A DNA stretch of 64,000 nucleotides from Sepiola atlantica (GCA_963556195.1 OY744529.1:63536580-63600579), one strand, 5' to 3'. Counted from the first letter of the stretch, positions 33,860-46,398 are shown. Notes: generated by a model not told the origin, from the letters alone. Made by a program: numbers and translations.

Positions 33860-36330
33860 TTGGTTAAAATCTGAAGAGACGCCATTCTTTCTGTCTTCCT
33901 TCTCCCCCCCCCTCTCTCTCTCTTTACGTTCTCTTTCATTGCCTTTGACAAGAAAGAAAGGAGAGAAAGAAAGAAAGCCAAAAGGACAAATCAAGACTTT
34001 CTTCCCTTTTTCATTTTAAAATCTTATTGATTTTTTTTCTTGTGTCCATGAGTAGGAGTACATCTGAATTAGAGAGTGAAAACATTTTATTTATTCATGA
34101 CAAAAAATATTGATCAGGATTAAATATAAAAATCGGTGAAATTGATTGAAAATTAATTTTTCGTTATTAACAACATGGACTAATATTTGCCAAAAGTGAG
34201 TGAACAGTTTTAAGTCAATACTATTGAAGTAAAAGAAATAGAAAAAAATGGACTTTATGTTATATATAAGATAATATACAATTATGCTTATGTCATTAAT
34301 GCGCTTCTATATCGTTTCTTTCTACATCTATCAGCCAGTTTAGTCATCTTTCATCATTTGTGAAAACATAATTTATTTGAGGTGTCTTTTATCTTTTGTT
34401 GCAGAGGTAGAGTTTTGGCAGATTGCATAGTGCACACTTTGCCTATAATAGGAAATAGTCACATTATGTAACATTTAGGAAGCGAGGAGAAATTTAAGAG
34501 TAGGAATTTAAGCTGACGTGTTCAGTAAGGTGTGTCCCAAACAGGAAGTCCCGATTGACATGTAGAAAAGATGATAATCAAATCTATCTCTTTTGGCTTT
34601 CGGTCTGATCGAATACAAGACATATTTTTTAGCTCTTCCTCCACCCACTCAACCTCCGGGGAACGAATGAAAGGAAAACTGATACATGGCATAATATACT
34701 TATACTTACTAAATTACTATAATCAATTTACTTGTTTTAAAGAAAACATTATATATTTGTAAAGAGAAAAAAAATGATACTTTTTAGAAATAGGTATACA
34801 AGAAAATCTTAATACTTACATCATCAATAACAAGTTTAACCGAACACTTCCTAGACTGACAAACGTTAACAAGTTTTTTACGAACTAACTGAATGTACTA
34901 TTAGTGATTGTTTTATTTTGTTTTTTAAATTTTTTACACGAAGTCATTTAATGAAAGAAACTGTTTTGTTTAGCTTGTATGTTTAATTGTGTTCTGTAAT
35001 GTTTTTTTTTGTTGGTCTTTTGGTTATTTTGAATAAAAGAAATTTAGTTTGTGTATTTCTTTCAAATGTATTTACGCAAACTGTTTACCAACATTTGTTT
35101 TTGTATGTTTTTTTATGCAAATTGTTTTTCTATCTTTGCTATGACCGTATTTTAGTCTGTATTTGTTTATAAGTACACAGAAGAGGCTAAATTTGTACTT
35201 TTCCTAATCCTAACCCTAACTAGCTGTAACCCGACAGTTTGTGTTAAAAAGCAAATAAAACAGCTGGGTATAAAAAAACATGCAAAACAAATGTTTGTAA
35301 CACAGTTTGGTGTAAATAAATTGGATTAAAAAAAGTCAAAATGTTTAAGGTGGGGGCAGAGCAAAATCAGTCAGAAATTCCCAAAAAGTTTTGTTTTCTT
35401 TTTGGAGGGTAAAGTGTAAAAAGGGAAGATGAAATTGGGAGTACAGAAGTATCCAAGAAAAAAGTATAAGCAAAAGTATTCCCAAAATTACATGCTGAAA
35501 TATTTGTTGTGCCTGAGGAAATTGCGACACTATGTGACATAGCACATTATATTACACACCGGCTTATTAGGTCTGTAACATTACATCTATACCAGCAGAA
35601 AAAGCAGAATCAAAAACGACTGGCCAAAGGAAGTCGTCATCTCTTCAAGTAAGTCTTCATAATGATCCTCGAAGATGTGAGGCGGTATACTCAGTTTGAT
35701 CAAAGAAGAACTGACCATGCAGCATATTGTGCTCTCTGTTGAGCACTAAACAACAGCTTTAGCCAATCAAAATCCAAATATTTAGCTGTATCACTATGTT
35801 CTTTTTCACTATGCTCATAACACCATATTACTTTTTTTTTTTTTTTTACTGCCCCTAGTTCCGTTCCCTAATATAGTAAAAAAAAAAATGAAATTTCGGA
35901 AAAGTCTGAATTAGAGTCTTATACATATGGTTTAAATTTCATTAAAATTGGATGTATGTATTTGAAGCCTTAGAGGAGACACATAGAGATTCAGGACACT
36001 TCCATTGTCTTTCCGGATAAGTTTATACATATGATTTAAATTTTATCAAAATAGGATATATTTGAAGTTATAAGAAGGGTTCTGACCCTATAGCTTCCTT
36101 AGGGGGCACTTAGAGATTTGGGTCCACTTCCATTGTCTTCCCGGGAAAATTTTACGTATAAAGACACTATTAGTTTTTATATAGATTCTCTAACCTTTCT
36201 TTCTATAGGGAACACACACACACATTTATATATACAGATTAACAACATTTTTAATGTTTGTTTTTTGACAATCACTGTAACAATTATTCCTCTTAAACTC
36301 ATTTTGAAATTAAACTTTTATATACTTGAT
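33860..36330. other. No gene recognised; degenerate duplication at 35900-36170
   Basis: AT-rich intron sequence. CACTTCCATTGTCTT-CCGG recurs at 35998 and 36125 within about 130-bp degenerate units (TATACATATG-TTTAAATTT). Confidence 0.5.
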
Positions 36331-36335
36331 TAAGG

Positions 36336-36900
36336 GTGAACTTACCTAAAACCAAAGTGATGGTATGTGGCTCTTGGCTACAATCCCTAAGGGACTCTGG
36401 TCAGTATTCTTGTTCTGTGTGCCAGAAGTACATTGGATGCAATACGATACAATATCACTTATGTCTATTGTGGATCTACAGAAAGTGTAGTAACCTGAAG
36501 GGTAAGTTAGTTTCGAACCTCAACTTCCAATGTAGGAGTTATCTGGGATAGACATGCTCTATTTATTAACAGTTGTCCCTACAAGGAGATGGTACTAGAT
36601 GACAACACCCTGGGGGTAGTAGACTGTTTCTGTTACTTAGGAGATATGCTGAACACAGGTGGTGGATGTGAACTCAGTCACGACCACAAGGGTGAAGGCA
36701 GTATAGGAATAATTTTGTGAGCTATTGTCTCTGATAGCATCCTGGCTAGGGAAAACTTGGAAGCAAGTGACTGTACAGAGTAGAATTTGGAGACAGTTGA
36801 CGCAGTGAATCGTGAGGACTGTAGAGTGAGCTTGCAAAATATTTAAAAAAAGAGGTCTGACCCCTGCACAAGAGAAAAGTGATGTTAAATGAATAGAAGA
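36336..36900 (+). pseudogene. LINE RT C-terminal remnant with Cys/His zinc motif
   Basis: The frame VNLPKTKVMVCGSWLQSLRD then CSVCQKYIGCNTIQYHLCLL-WIYRKCSNLKGKL carries C-x2-C ... C-x2-C-type spacing with the His partly lost. It is followed, through stops, by VVDCFCYLGDMLNTGGGCEL-like sequence. The order N-x-x-K-T-K-x-M, Cys-rich insert, then (F)CYLGD-(M)-L matches a LINE family common in marine invertebrates. Dead copy. Confidence 0.7.
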
Positions 36901-37139
36901 AGAAGAAAAAGGTTATGGGGCATTTTAGACTTTTTGAACTTTAATAATAGTCTTGATTGTCTCGTGACTTTATCTGGACTCCACGTGTGATCGCGTAGCC
37001 ATCTTGGATTTTGTTCTTCATAGCGGTTGGACTGCATGGATGAATTGGTTACCACAAACGATGTAGAATTCAATTCCACAACAGTTTCTACCCAAGTTGA
37101 TTATGTCTAAGTTCCTTGAACCTCATACTGTTCATTTCT

Positions 37140-37440
37140 TTTCTTCTTCCGTGTGCCTAACATAAAACGGAATTCATGAACAGAGTTTCTTTCCAAGAAG
37201 TTGGCACCTGTGGAATACATTACCACAGGATTTCTTCTCTACAGACTAGAACATGGTCATCTTCAAATGCAGTGTCAACAAATTCTTGTCATAAGTAATA
37301 AAATTTTGTTCATTCCATCCATCATTTTCAATCCTCTCATAATATTCTTCATCATTGAACTGACAATCCATCCATCTCATTAAACCTAATCCTCGAGTGA
37401 CTTTTGGCTTTGATAAGTGGTGACTCATTAGTATCGTTAG
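37140..37440 (+). pseudogene. LINE 3' end copy
   Basis: GTGTGCCTAACATAAAACGG, then NMVIFKCSVNKFLS-like C-terminus across frame changes. The 3' untranslated CCTCGAGTGACTTTTGGCTT and TTTGATAAGTGGTGACTC are shared with the copies at 20070 and 56556. Confidence 0.6.
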
Positions 37441-37617
37441 TAGGTACATTTCACCAACTATCCTAACTGACTATTTTTGCATTAAACTCACGTGATCTTG
37501 TTCAACTAATCATAATTTTGTATATACCAGCCACCCTCCTCCTTGCTATTTAACAATAGAGAATTGAATTCCATAAATAAGATCTTCAGACTTTAGTAAA
37601 TTTTCCTTATTTTGTAG

Positions 37618-37661
37618 ATTCGTGCACAGATTTTCCTGAAACTAAATTGGAAAAATATGAG
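37618..37661 (+). CDS. CCDC87: CCDC87-like gene, exon 3 (44-nt micro-exon)
   Basis: Short exon between TTTTGTAG and GTAAGT. The G carried over from exon 2 completes a GAT codon, and the 73+44 nt of exons 2 and 3 make exactly 39 codons, so phase returns to 0. The peptide (DSCTDFPETKLEKYE) contains FPxTKL, which fits the FPLAKL block found after PLSLF in vertebrate CCDC87. The exon is too short for automated open-frame detection. Its support is the good splice sites, exact phase and collinear similarity. The 79-bp satellite array begins only about 100 bp downstream in the following intron. Confidence 0.65.
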
Positions 37662-37759
37662 GTAAGTTGTGTTTTGTTTTTTCAGCTTTAGATGGTCGGT
37701 TAGAATGGATGAAGTGAAGGTGAGTAGATATCTAAGACAATCATAAAAAAGGGATTTTT

Positions 37760-40700
37760 CTAGAGGTCGACGACTCTACTAACTCCATTTTAGTTAACTG
37801 AATGTCCTTCTAGTGTGAAGAAGAACTATTTTTTAGAGGTCGACGACTCTGTTGATGCATTGTTAGAAACAGTTAACTAAATGTCCTTCTAGTGTGAAGA
37901 AGAACTATTTTTTAGAGGTCGACGACTCTGTTGATGCCATGTTAGAAACAGTTAACTGAATGTCCTTCTAGTGCGAAGAAGAACTATTTTTTAGAGGTCG
38001 ACGACTCTGTTGATGCCATGTTAGAAACAGTTAACTGAATGTCCTTCTAGTGTGAAGAAGAACTATTTTTTAGAGGTCGACGACTCTGTTGATGCCATGT
38101 TAGAAACAGTTAACTGAATGTCCTTCTAGTGCGAAGAAGAACTATTTTTTAGAGGTCGACGACTCTGTTGATGCCATGTTAGAAACAAGTAACTAAATGT
38201 CCTTCTAGTGTGAAGAAGAACTATTTTTTAGAGGTCGACAACTCTGTTGATGCCATGTTAGAAACAGTTAACTGAATGTCCTTCTAGTGTGAAGAAGAAC
38301 TATTTTTTAGAGATCGACGACTCTGTTGATGCCATGTTAGAAACAGTTAACTGAATGTCCTTCTAGTGCGAAGAAGAACTATTTTTTAGAGGTCGACGAC
38401 TCTGTTGATGCCATGTTAGAAACAGTTAACTAAATGTCCTTCTAGTGTGAAGAAGAACTATTTTTTAGAGGTCGACAACTCTGTTGATGCCATGTTAGAA
38501 ACAGTTAACTGAATGTCCTTCTAGTGCGAAGAAGAACTATTTTTTAGAGGTCGACGACTCTGTTGATGCCATGTTAGAAACAGTTAACTAAATGTCCTTC
38601 TAGTGTGAAGAAGAACTATTTTTTAGAGGTCGACAACTCTGTTGATGCCATGTTAGAAACAGTTAACTGAATGTCCTTCTAGTGCGAAGAAGAACTATTT
38701 TTTAGAGGTCGACGACTCTGTTGATGCATTGTTAGAAACAGTTAACTAAATGTCCTTCTAGTGTGAAGAAGAACTATTTTTTAGAGGTCGACGACTCTGT
38801 TGATGCCATGTTAGAAACAGTTAACTGAATGTCCTTCTAGTGCGAAGAAGAACTATTTTTTAGAGGTCGACGACTCTGTTGATGCCATGTTAGAAACAGT
38901 TAACTGAATGTCCTTCTAGTGTGAAGAAGAACTATTTTTTAGAGGTCGACGACTCTGTTGATGCCATGTTAGAAACAGTTAACTGAATGTCCTTCTAGTG
39001 CGAAGAAGAACTATTTTTTAGAGGTCGACGACTCTGTTGATGCCATGTTAGAAACAGTTAACTAAATGTCCTTCTAGTGTGAAGAAGAACTATTTTTTAG
39101 AGGTCGACAACTCTGTTGATGCCATGTTAGAAACAGTTAACTGAATGTCCTTCTAGTGTGAAGAAGAACTATTTTTTAGAGATCGACGACTCTGTTGATG
39201 CCATGTTAGAAACAGTTAACTGAATGTCCTTCTAGTGCGAAGAAGAACTATTTTTTAGAGGTCGACGACTCTGTTGATGCCATGTTAGAAACAGTTAACT
39301 AAATGTCCTTCTAGTGTGAAGAAGAACTATTTTTTAGAGGTCGACAACTCTGTTGATGCCATGTTAGAAACAGTTAACTGAATGTCCTTCTAGTGTGAAG
39401 AAGAACTATTTTTTAGAGGTCGACAACTCTGTTGATGCCATGTTAGAAACAGTTAACTAAATGTCCTTCTAGTGTGAAGAAGAACTATTTTTTAGAGGTC
39501 GACAACTCTGTTGATGCCATGTTAGAAACAGTTAACTGAATGTCCTTCTAGTGCGAAGAAGAACTATTTTTTAGAGGTCGACGACTCTGTTGATGCATTG
39601 TTAGAAACAGTTAACTAAATGTCCTTCTAGTGTGAAGAAGAACTATTTTTTAGAGGTCGACAACTCTGTTGATGCCATGTTAGAAACAGTTAACTGAATG
39701 TCCTTCTAGTGTGAAGAAGAACTATTTTTTAGAGGTCGACAACTCTGTTGATGCCATGTTAGAAACAGTTAACTAAATGTCCTTCTAGTGTGAAGAAGAA
39801 CTATTTTTTAGAGGTCGACAACTCTGTTGATGCCATGTTAGAAACAGTTAACTGAATGTCCTTCTAGTGCGAAGAAGAACTATTTTTTAGAGGTCGACGA
39901 CTCTGTTGATGCATTGTTAGAAACAGTTAACTAAATGTCCTTCTAGTGTGAAGAAGAACTATTTTTTAGAGGTCGACGACTCTGTTGATGCCATGTTAGA
40001 AACAGTTAACTGAATGTCCTTCTAGTGCGAAGAAGAACTATTTTTTAGAGGTCGACGACTCTGTTGATGCCATGTTAGAAACAGTTAACTGAATGTCCTT
40101 CTAGTGTGAAGAAGAACTATTTTTTAGAGGTCGACGACTCTGTTGATGCCATGTTAGAAACAGTTAACTGAATGTCCTTCTAGTGCGAAGAAGAACTATT
40201 TTTTAGAGGTCGACGACTCTGTTGATGCCATGTTAGAAACAGTTAACTAAATGTCCTTCTAGTGTGAAGAAGAACTATTTTTTAGAGGTCGACTACTCTG
40301 TTGATGCATTGTTAGAAACAGTTAACTAAATGTCCTTCTAGTGTGAAGAAGAACTATTTTTTAGAGGTCGACGACTCTGTTGATGCCATGTTAGAAACAG
40401 TTAACTGAATGTCCTTCTAGTGCGAAGAAGAACTATTTTTTAGAGGTCGACGACTCTGTTGATGCCATGTTAGAAACAGTTAACTGAATGTCCTTCTAGT
40501 GTGAAGAAGAACTATTTTTTAGAGGTCGACGACTCTGTTGATGCCATGTTAGAAACAGTTAACTGAATGTCCTTCTAGTGCGAAGAAGAACTATTTTTTA
40601 GAGGTCGACGACTCTGTTGATGCCATGTTAGAAACAGTTAACTAAATGTCCTTCTAGTGTGAAGAAGAACTATTTTTTAGAGGTCGACGACTCTGTTGAT

Positions 40701-42645
40701 GCCATGTTAGAAACAGTTAACTGAATGTCCTTCTAGTGTGAAGAAGAACTATTTTTTAGAGGTCGACAACTCTGTTGATGCCATGTTAGAAACAGTTAAC
40801 TAAATGTCCTTCTAGTGTGAAGAAGAACTATTTTTTAGAGGTCGACGACTCTGTTGATGCCATGTTAGAAACAGTTAACTGAATGTCCTTCTAGTGTGAA
40901 GAAGAACTATTTTTTAGAGGTCGACAACTCTGTTGATGCCATGTTAGAAACAGTTAACTAAATGTCCTTCTAGTGTGAAGAAGAACTATTTTTTAGAGGT
41001 CGACAACTCTGTTGATGCCATGTTAGAAACAGTTAACTAAATGTCCTTCTAGTGTGAAGAAGAACTATTTTTTAGAGGTCGACGACTCTGTTGATGCCAT
41101 GTTAGAAACAGTTAACTAAATGTCCTTCTAGTGTGAAGAAGAACTATTTTTTAGAGGTCGACAACTCTGTTGATGCCATGTTAGAAACAGTTAACTGAAT
41201 GTCCTTCTAGTGCGAAGAAGAACTATTTTTTAGAGGTCGACGACTCTGTTGATGCCATGTTAGAAACAGTTAACTGAATGTCCTTCTAGTGTGAAGAAGA
41301 ACTATTTTTTAGAGGTCGACAACTCTGTTGATGCCATGTTAGAAACAGTTAACTAAATGTCCTTCTAGTGTGAAGAAGAACTATTTTTTAGAGGTCGACG
41401 ACTCTGTTGATGCCATGTTAGAAACAGTTAACTGAATGTCCTTCTAGTGCGAAGAAGAACTATTTTTTAGAGGTCGACAACTCTGTTGATGCCATGTTAG
41501 AAACAGTTAACTAAATGTCCTTCTAGTGCGAAGAAGAACTATTTTTTAGAGGTCGACGACTCTGTTGATGCATTGTTAGAAACAGTTAACTAAATGTCCT
41601 TCTAGTGCGAAGAAGAACTATTTTTTAGAGGTCGACGACTCTGTTGATGCCATGTTAGAAACAGTTAACTGAATGTCCTTCTAGTGCGAAGAAGAACTAT
41701 TTTTTAGAGGTCGACGACTCTGTTGATGCCATGTTAGAAACAGTTAACTAAATGTCCTTCTAGTGTGAAGAAGAACTATTTTTTAGAGGTCGACGACTCT
41801 GTTGATGCCATGTTAGAAACAGTTAACTGAATGTCCTTCTAGTGTGAAGAAGAACTATTTTTTAGAGGTCGACAACTCTGTTGATGCCATGTTAGAAACA
41901 GTTAACTAAATGTCCTTCTAGTGTGAAGAAGAACTATTTTTTAGAGGTCGACGACTCTGTTGATGCCATGTTAGAAACAGTTAACTGAATGTCCTTCTAG
42001 TGTGAAGAAGAACTATTTTTTAGAGGTCGACAACTCTGTTGATGCCATGTTAGAAACAGTTAACTAAATGTCCTTCTAGTGTGAAGAAGAACTATTTTTT
42101 AGAGGTCGACAACTCTGTTGATGCCATGTTAGAAACAGTTAACTAAATGTCCTTCTAGTGTGAAGAAGAACTATTTTTTAGAGGTCGACGACTCTGTTGA
42201 TGCCATGTTAGAAACAGTTAACTAAATGTCCTTCTAGTGTGAAGAAGAACTATTTTTTAGAGGTCGACAACTCTGTTGATGCCATGTTAGAAACAGTTAA
42301 CTGAATGTCCTTCTAGTGCGAAGAAGAACTATTTTTTAGAGGTCGACGACTCTGTTGATGCATTGTTAGAAACAGTTAACTAAATGTCCTTCTAGTGTGA
42401 AGAAGAACTATTTTTTAGAGGTCGACGACTCTGTTGATGCCATGTTAGAAACAGTTAACTGAATGTCCTTCTAGTGTGAAGAAGAACTATTTTTTAGAGG
42501 TCGACGACTCTGTTGATGCCATGTTAGAAACAGTTAACTAAATGTCCTTCTAGTGTGAAGAAGAACTATTTTTTAGAGGTCGACGACTCTGTTGATGCCA
42601 TGTTAGAAACAGTTAACTGAATGTCCTTCTAGTGTGAAGAAGAAA
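37760..42645. repeat. 79-bp satellite array, 62 copies, in CCDC87-like intron 3
   Basis: The unit runs from GGTCGACGACTCTGTTGATG through CCATGTTAGAAACAGTTAAC and TGAATGTCCTTCTAGTGTG to AAGAAGAACTATTTTTTAGA. The AGAGGTCGAC junction recurs at exactly 79-bp steps: 37838 to 42578 is 60 x 79 with no indel. The first copy is divergent (73 bp), and the last ends at 42645. Variants CGACGACT/CGACAACT, CTGAATG/CTAAATG, GTGTG/GTGCG and GCCAT/GCATT mark unit types. The array starts about 100 bp after exon 3. Confidence 0.98.
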
Positions 42646-42842
42646 GAGTAGACAACGGTATTGTTGTGTAATAAAAAATACCTTTTTTATTTCGACCGAA
42701 CTGGAAAGAGATTAAAGACAGACAATAGTAAACTTCACAAAATGTAAGGCGCCATTATCCATAGCAAGTTTCATGCAGGCTGGTGAGTTGGAAGAGCCAA
42801 TCATAAAACCTCTGAATCATATAACTCCTGAAATCCAACTGG

Positions 42843-43060
42843 TTGTGTAGCAGCAACATTTTATGTGTGTGCACTTCAAAAACTAGTCCAACAAACCAAG
42901 TTTCAGTCATTAATTGCCATTTAGTGATATACGAGGAAACTTTGGTGATCGTCTCATCAGTATGTGTGATCCTGAATGGGCTTCACACTCACCGGACCTT
43001 AACCCTCCCATATTTTTATCTGTGGGTTTATCTCAATCGTAATAGGTTATTTAATGCCGA
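42843..43060 (+). pseudogene. Tc1/mariner transposase relic
   Basis: Short coding remnant VCVILNGLHTHRTLTLPYFY-LWVYL, the same DDE C-terminal region as the copies at 21600 and 44430. It is truncated on both sides and lies 3' of the satellite. Confidence 0.6.
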
Positions 43061-43269
43061 AACGCAATACCTATTGTAAACGATTTATTGTATATCATTA
43101 ATTGAACACAAGTTGCTAATTTACCGTAATAGAGGGAAATTGTGGGTTTATAACTTTCCCAAGCATATTAGTGGGTAACTTGGCCACAATAGATCTGCTA
43201 GAATTTTGACTAGGATTTGGAGTCTGCGATGCTATTGAAGCAAGAATTATAGTAAATCAGTATAACAGT

Positions 43270-43790
43270 GTAAGTGTGTCTTGTTTGTCTGGATTAGAAT
43301 GCAAAAATAAGGTATTAAAAGTTATGCTTGTCGATTAAAGATGACCATGCATCACTAACAACCAAATCGAGAAAGAGCTATCAGTCTGTTAATCCTACCA
43401 ATAGTTGGATAGGGTAAGTTTTCCTGTGTTAAGTCAAATTAAGTTGTAGGCTGATGTTGCCATTCCGTCTATTAGTTTAAGTTTTAGCTTTAAAATCATA
43501 CTTCCCCTGGAATTGAGCTCTGGTTTCCCACAAGCTACCCGCAGGGTCATGAAAGCGAACGTTGGGTAACATCATTTATGGTCAGAACTATGATGGTATC
43601 TGATCTTCTTTGACCCTCCGACTTTCATTCTTGATCAAGGAAAACGTGCTTGCCACACACCATCGCTGCTGTTCATCTTGCAATGATTCAAGAATTTCAC
43701 CTCTCATATTGCATTATGAGTGGCCTCGACCGTTCGCTTTGATCATTGCCTCACTGTAAATGGAGACCGACAGATGTAGGCTTTGACGTG
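43270..43790 (-). pseudogene. 18S rRNA-derived pseudogene, minus strand
   Basis: The + strand matches the reverse complement of eukaryotic 18S rRNA over about 0.5 kb in collinear order. Landmarks are ACCATGCATCACTAACAACC and AAATCGAGAAAGAGCTATCA (43345-43390), GTTAAGTCAAATTAAG (43430), AGTTTAAGTTTTAGCTTTA, GGGTCATGAAAGC (43553), ATCATTTATGGTCAGAACTA then GATGGTATCTGATCTTCTT (43571-43612), CTCCGACTTTCATTCTTGAT (43616), CAAGAATTTCACCTCT (43689), and TTTGATCATTGCCTCACTG (43737). It is diverged and shortened, so it is an old insertion, not an active rDNA unit. Confidence 0.85.
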
Positions 43791-43799
43791 GATAAATAA

Positions 43800-44205
43800 A
43801 CAGATAAAAGAAGAGTTGGAGAATGTGTATGAAGTATGTTATTGTTGTGATGGGATACCGGATCCCCTCGGTCACTAAATAAGTGAACTAGTCTCGACAA
43901 TAAATACGACTACGAACAGTAGTATGAGGATTGGCTTGTATTCTGTTAAATCCTATTGTATTACCTGTAGTTACTATTGTTTGTACAAGATGTGTACGTT
44001 GGAATAAACCATACTATTTTAAGACCTTTACACTCTGGGTTACTTTGTTATTTATAACTACTTACCAAGTTATATCAGTTATCATATTAAATGCAATAAG
44101 TTCAAATTATATTAAGTTTTATGCTGTTAAATCATGATTTTCACAGGACACAAATTAAAAACTTTTTCATTTTATGAGTTAAAAATTGCAAGATTTTACC
44201 CTGAA
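43800..44205. other. No gene recognised
   Basis: Intronic sequence. The small frame at 43931-44137 has no recognisable domain. Confidence 0.5.
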
Positions 44206-44208
44206 ATA

Positions 44209-44750
44209 CAGGGTGACCCTAAAAAAATACTCATACTCATGGAATAGTTAATAAAAGTCACAATTCTTTCTGCAATCCAATCATATTATTGTCAGTACAA
44301 ATAAGCTTCAATCTATGTGTGACTTGTCCACCTGGTTTCAGTTATGAATGTCCAACAGTCTTTGTTTTATCGGTGTTCAATGATATGCAGGGACACTTTG
44401 GTGATCATTTACTAGTAGGATGTGTGATTCTGAATGGGCTTCACACTAACCGGACCTTAACAACCCAATTTTTTTATCTATGGATTTATCTCAAAGATAA
44501 TGTGTATCAAAACAATCTCCGGACTATTCCTGAACTGAAGGTGGCCATTACAGCCCAAATCTAGGCAGTACCAAGAGAGGAGTGTCTCAAAATTATTGAC
44601 AATTTTGTACGTCTTATACAGGTGTGCTTATCATTGGTGGACAAGTCAGGCATAGATTAAAGTTTATTAGTATTAAATATGGTGGGATTACAGAAAAGAC
44701 TGTGACTTTTATTAGATGAGTTGCATTTTTTAGGGGGAGGAGGCACTCTG
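44209..44750. mobile_element. Tc1/mariner-derived element, 542 bp, complete with TA duplication
   Basis: Starts CAGGGTGACCCTAAAAAAAT and ends in the complement of CAGAGTGCC...CCCCTAAAAAA. The arms pair over more than 100 bp (ATAGTTAATAAAAGTCACAA; GGACAAGTCAGGCATAGATT). TA lies at 44207-44208 and 44751-44752. Between the arms is a shortened transposase remnant: HFGDHLLVGCVILNGLHTNR, FYLWIYLKDNVYQNNLRTIP, ELKVAITAQI. It shows how an autonomous element was internally deleted to a MITE. Confidence 0.85.
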
Positions 44751-44872
44751 TATATGCAATTTGTTTGTCTCTCAGGGTAGATCTCTTCCCTTCACACCCT
44801 CATCCTTCTTCCACTATGTTTATGTAGTGTTTGTTCTTAGTTCTACCATTTCTATTTGTTCTACATATTCAG

Positions 44873-44995
44873 ACGATGGCAGACGACGATGATGTCCACG
44901 ATAACCATTGCCTGATGGAATGCGTGGCAAAAGAACTCCGATTGAAACAAGACAAAGACCATCCTCACCTTTCCTTTGATGATCAGCAAGAATTT
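44873..44995 (+). CDS. CCDC87: CCDC87-like gene, exon 4
   Basis: Exon of 41 codons in phase 0 at both ends, between ACATATTCAG and GTAAGT. The peptide is acidic and charged (DDDDVHDNH, then CLMECVAKELRLKQDKDHPH, then FDDQQEF). The C-x-x-x-VAKEL segment aligns with the LCSQVAKLL block of vertebrate CCDC87. It lies just downstream of a complete Tc1/mariner-derived MITE (44209-44750) in the same intron. An unspliced reading frame runs past the donor to 45085, but the consensus GTAAGT and the match of the next exon favour splicing here. Confidence 0.75.
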
Positions 44996-45385
44996 GTAAG
45001 TGGATCAATTATCTTCCACTCCATTCACACCTTTTTAAACGCAACCACCCTACTAACTACCATGAAAAATGATAAGTGGCCTTAATGTTAAATTTTGGTG
45101 GGTATATTTCTTAGTATAAATATTAATTAAAATATATGTAACTTGTCAAAAAAACAAAACTTTTGTAACTGGAATCACTCCCTCTGTATGTTTCTCTTTC
45201 CTTTTCTCTTTATCTTTCTCTTTCTCAACGACGGGTCTTGTCTGCACCAGTCCCAGGGACAAAAAATCCCCTTCAAACAAAAGACACCTCTTTTTATATG
45301 TCGTCAATTTCGGCTGAAAAACGGGAATCTCACGCTAGAATCAGCCTAGTTTTAGCCGATGACACATATGCTGTGTCATTTCATT

Positions 45386-45511
45386 ATAGAAATGTGATAC
45401 TTAGAAGGCAATACAATGCAGAGGTGTGACGGATAGACACAAGTTGAAGCAAATAAGACATATAATGGTGGAACAAGTTAAATAGTTTCATCCTTAATAC
45501 CATGTATACAT

Positions 45512-45578
<67 letters not shown>

Positions 45579-45652
45579 GCAATCCAACAAAAGATATAAG
45601 CGTCAACTAATTATAAGATATTAGTTGACGCTTATATCTTTTGTTGGATTGC

Positions 45653-45706
<54 letters not shown>

Positions 45707-46349
45707 GCAATCCAACAAAAGATATAAGCGTCAACTAATATCTTATAATTAGTGAAACATCCGGATAAAAAACTGAAGCTCAATATACTGGATAGAGCAT
45801 TAATATTATAATATAAAATGAAGTAATAAAATAAGGTGTCAATCAAATTTTATTAGAATTCAAAGTTCATGCAAAGCATCCTTAAGTCCTTAGCTCATGA
45901 GTTTTCAAAGATAATTCTTCTCTTCAGAGGACCATTACCGCAGTTATACTACTACAGGCAATAAAATTACGCTTTGAAAATATATAAAATTATATACACA
46001 AATATATAAAAATACATAACATCAAACATATCAATCCAAAAACATACTTTTGTTGAATCCATACAGTCAACTTGTATGACCTGGATGGACTGTATGGATT
46101 CAACAAAAGTATGTTTTTGGATTGATATGTTTGATGTTATGTATTTTTATATATTTGTGTATATAATTTTATATATTTTCAAAGCGTAATTTTATTGCCT
46201 GTAGTAGTATAACTGCGGTAATGGTCCTCTGAAGAGAAGAATTATCTTTGAAAACTCATGAGCTAAGGACTTAAGGATGCTTTGCATGAACTTTGAATTC
46301 TAATAAAATTTGATTGACACCTTATTTTATTACTTCATTTTATATTATA

Positions 46350-46398
<49 letters not shown>

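Noticed and set aside
35193..35225. Telomeric repeat tract
   Set aside because: Only about two imperfect CCTAAC units; too short to call interstitial telomere.
37760..42645. CRISPR-like array
   Set aside because: The whole 79-bp unit repeats with no unique spacers, in a eukaryotic intron; it is a satellite.
44831..45085. Unspliced 84-codon frame as a complete small protein
   Set aside because: Splice sites at 44872/44996 and frame continuity with exons 3 and 5 explain the coding part; the rest is intron read-through.
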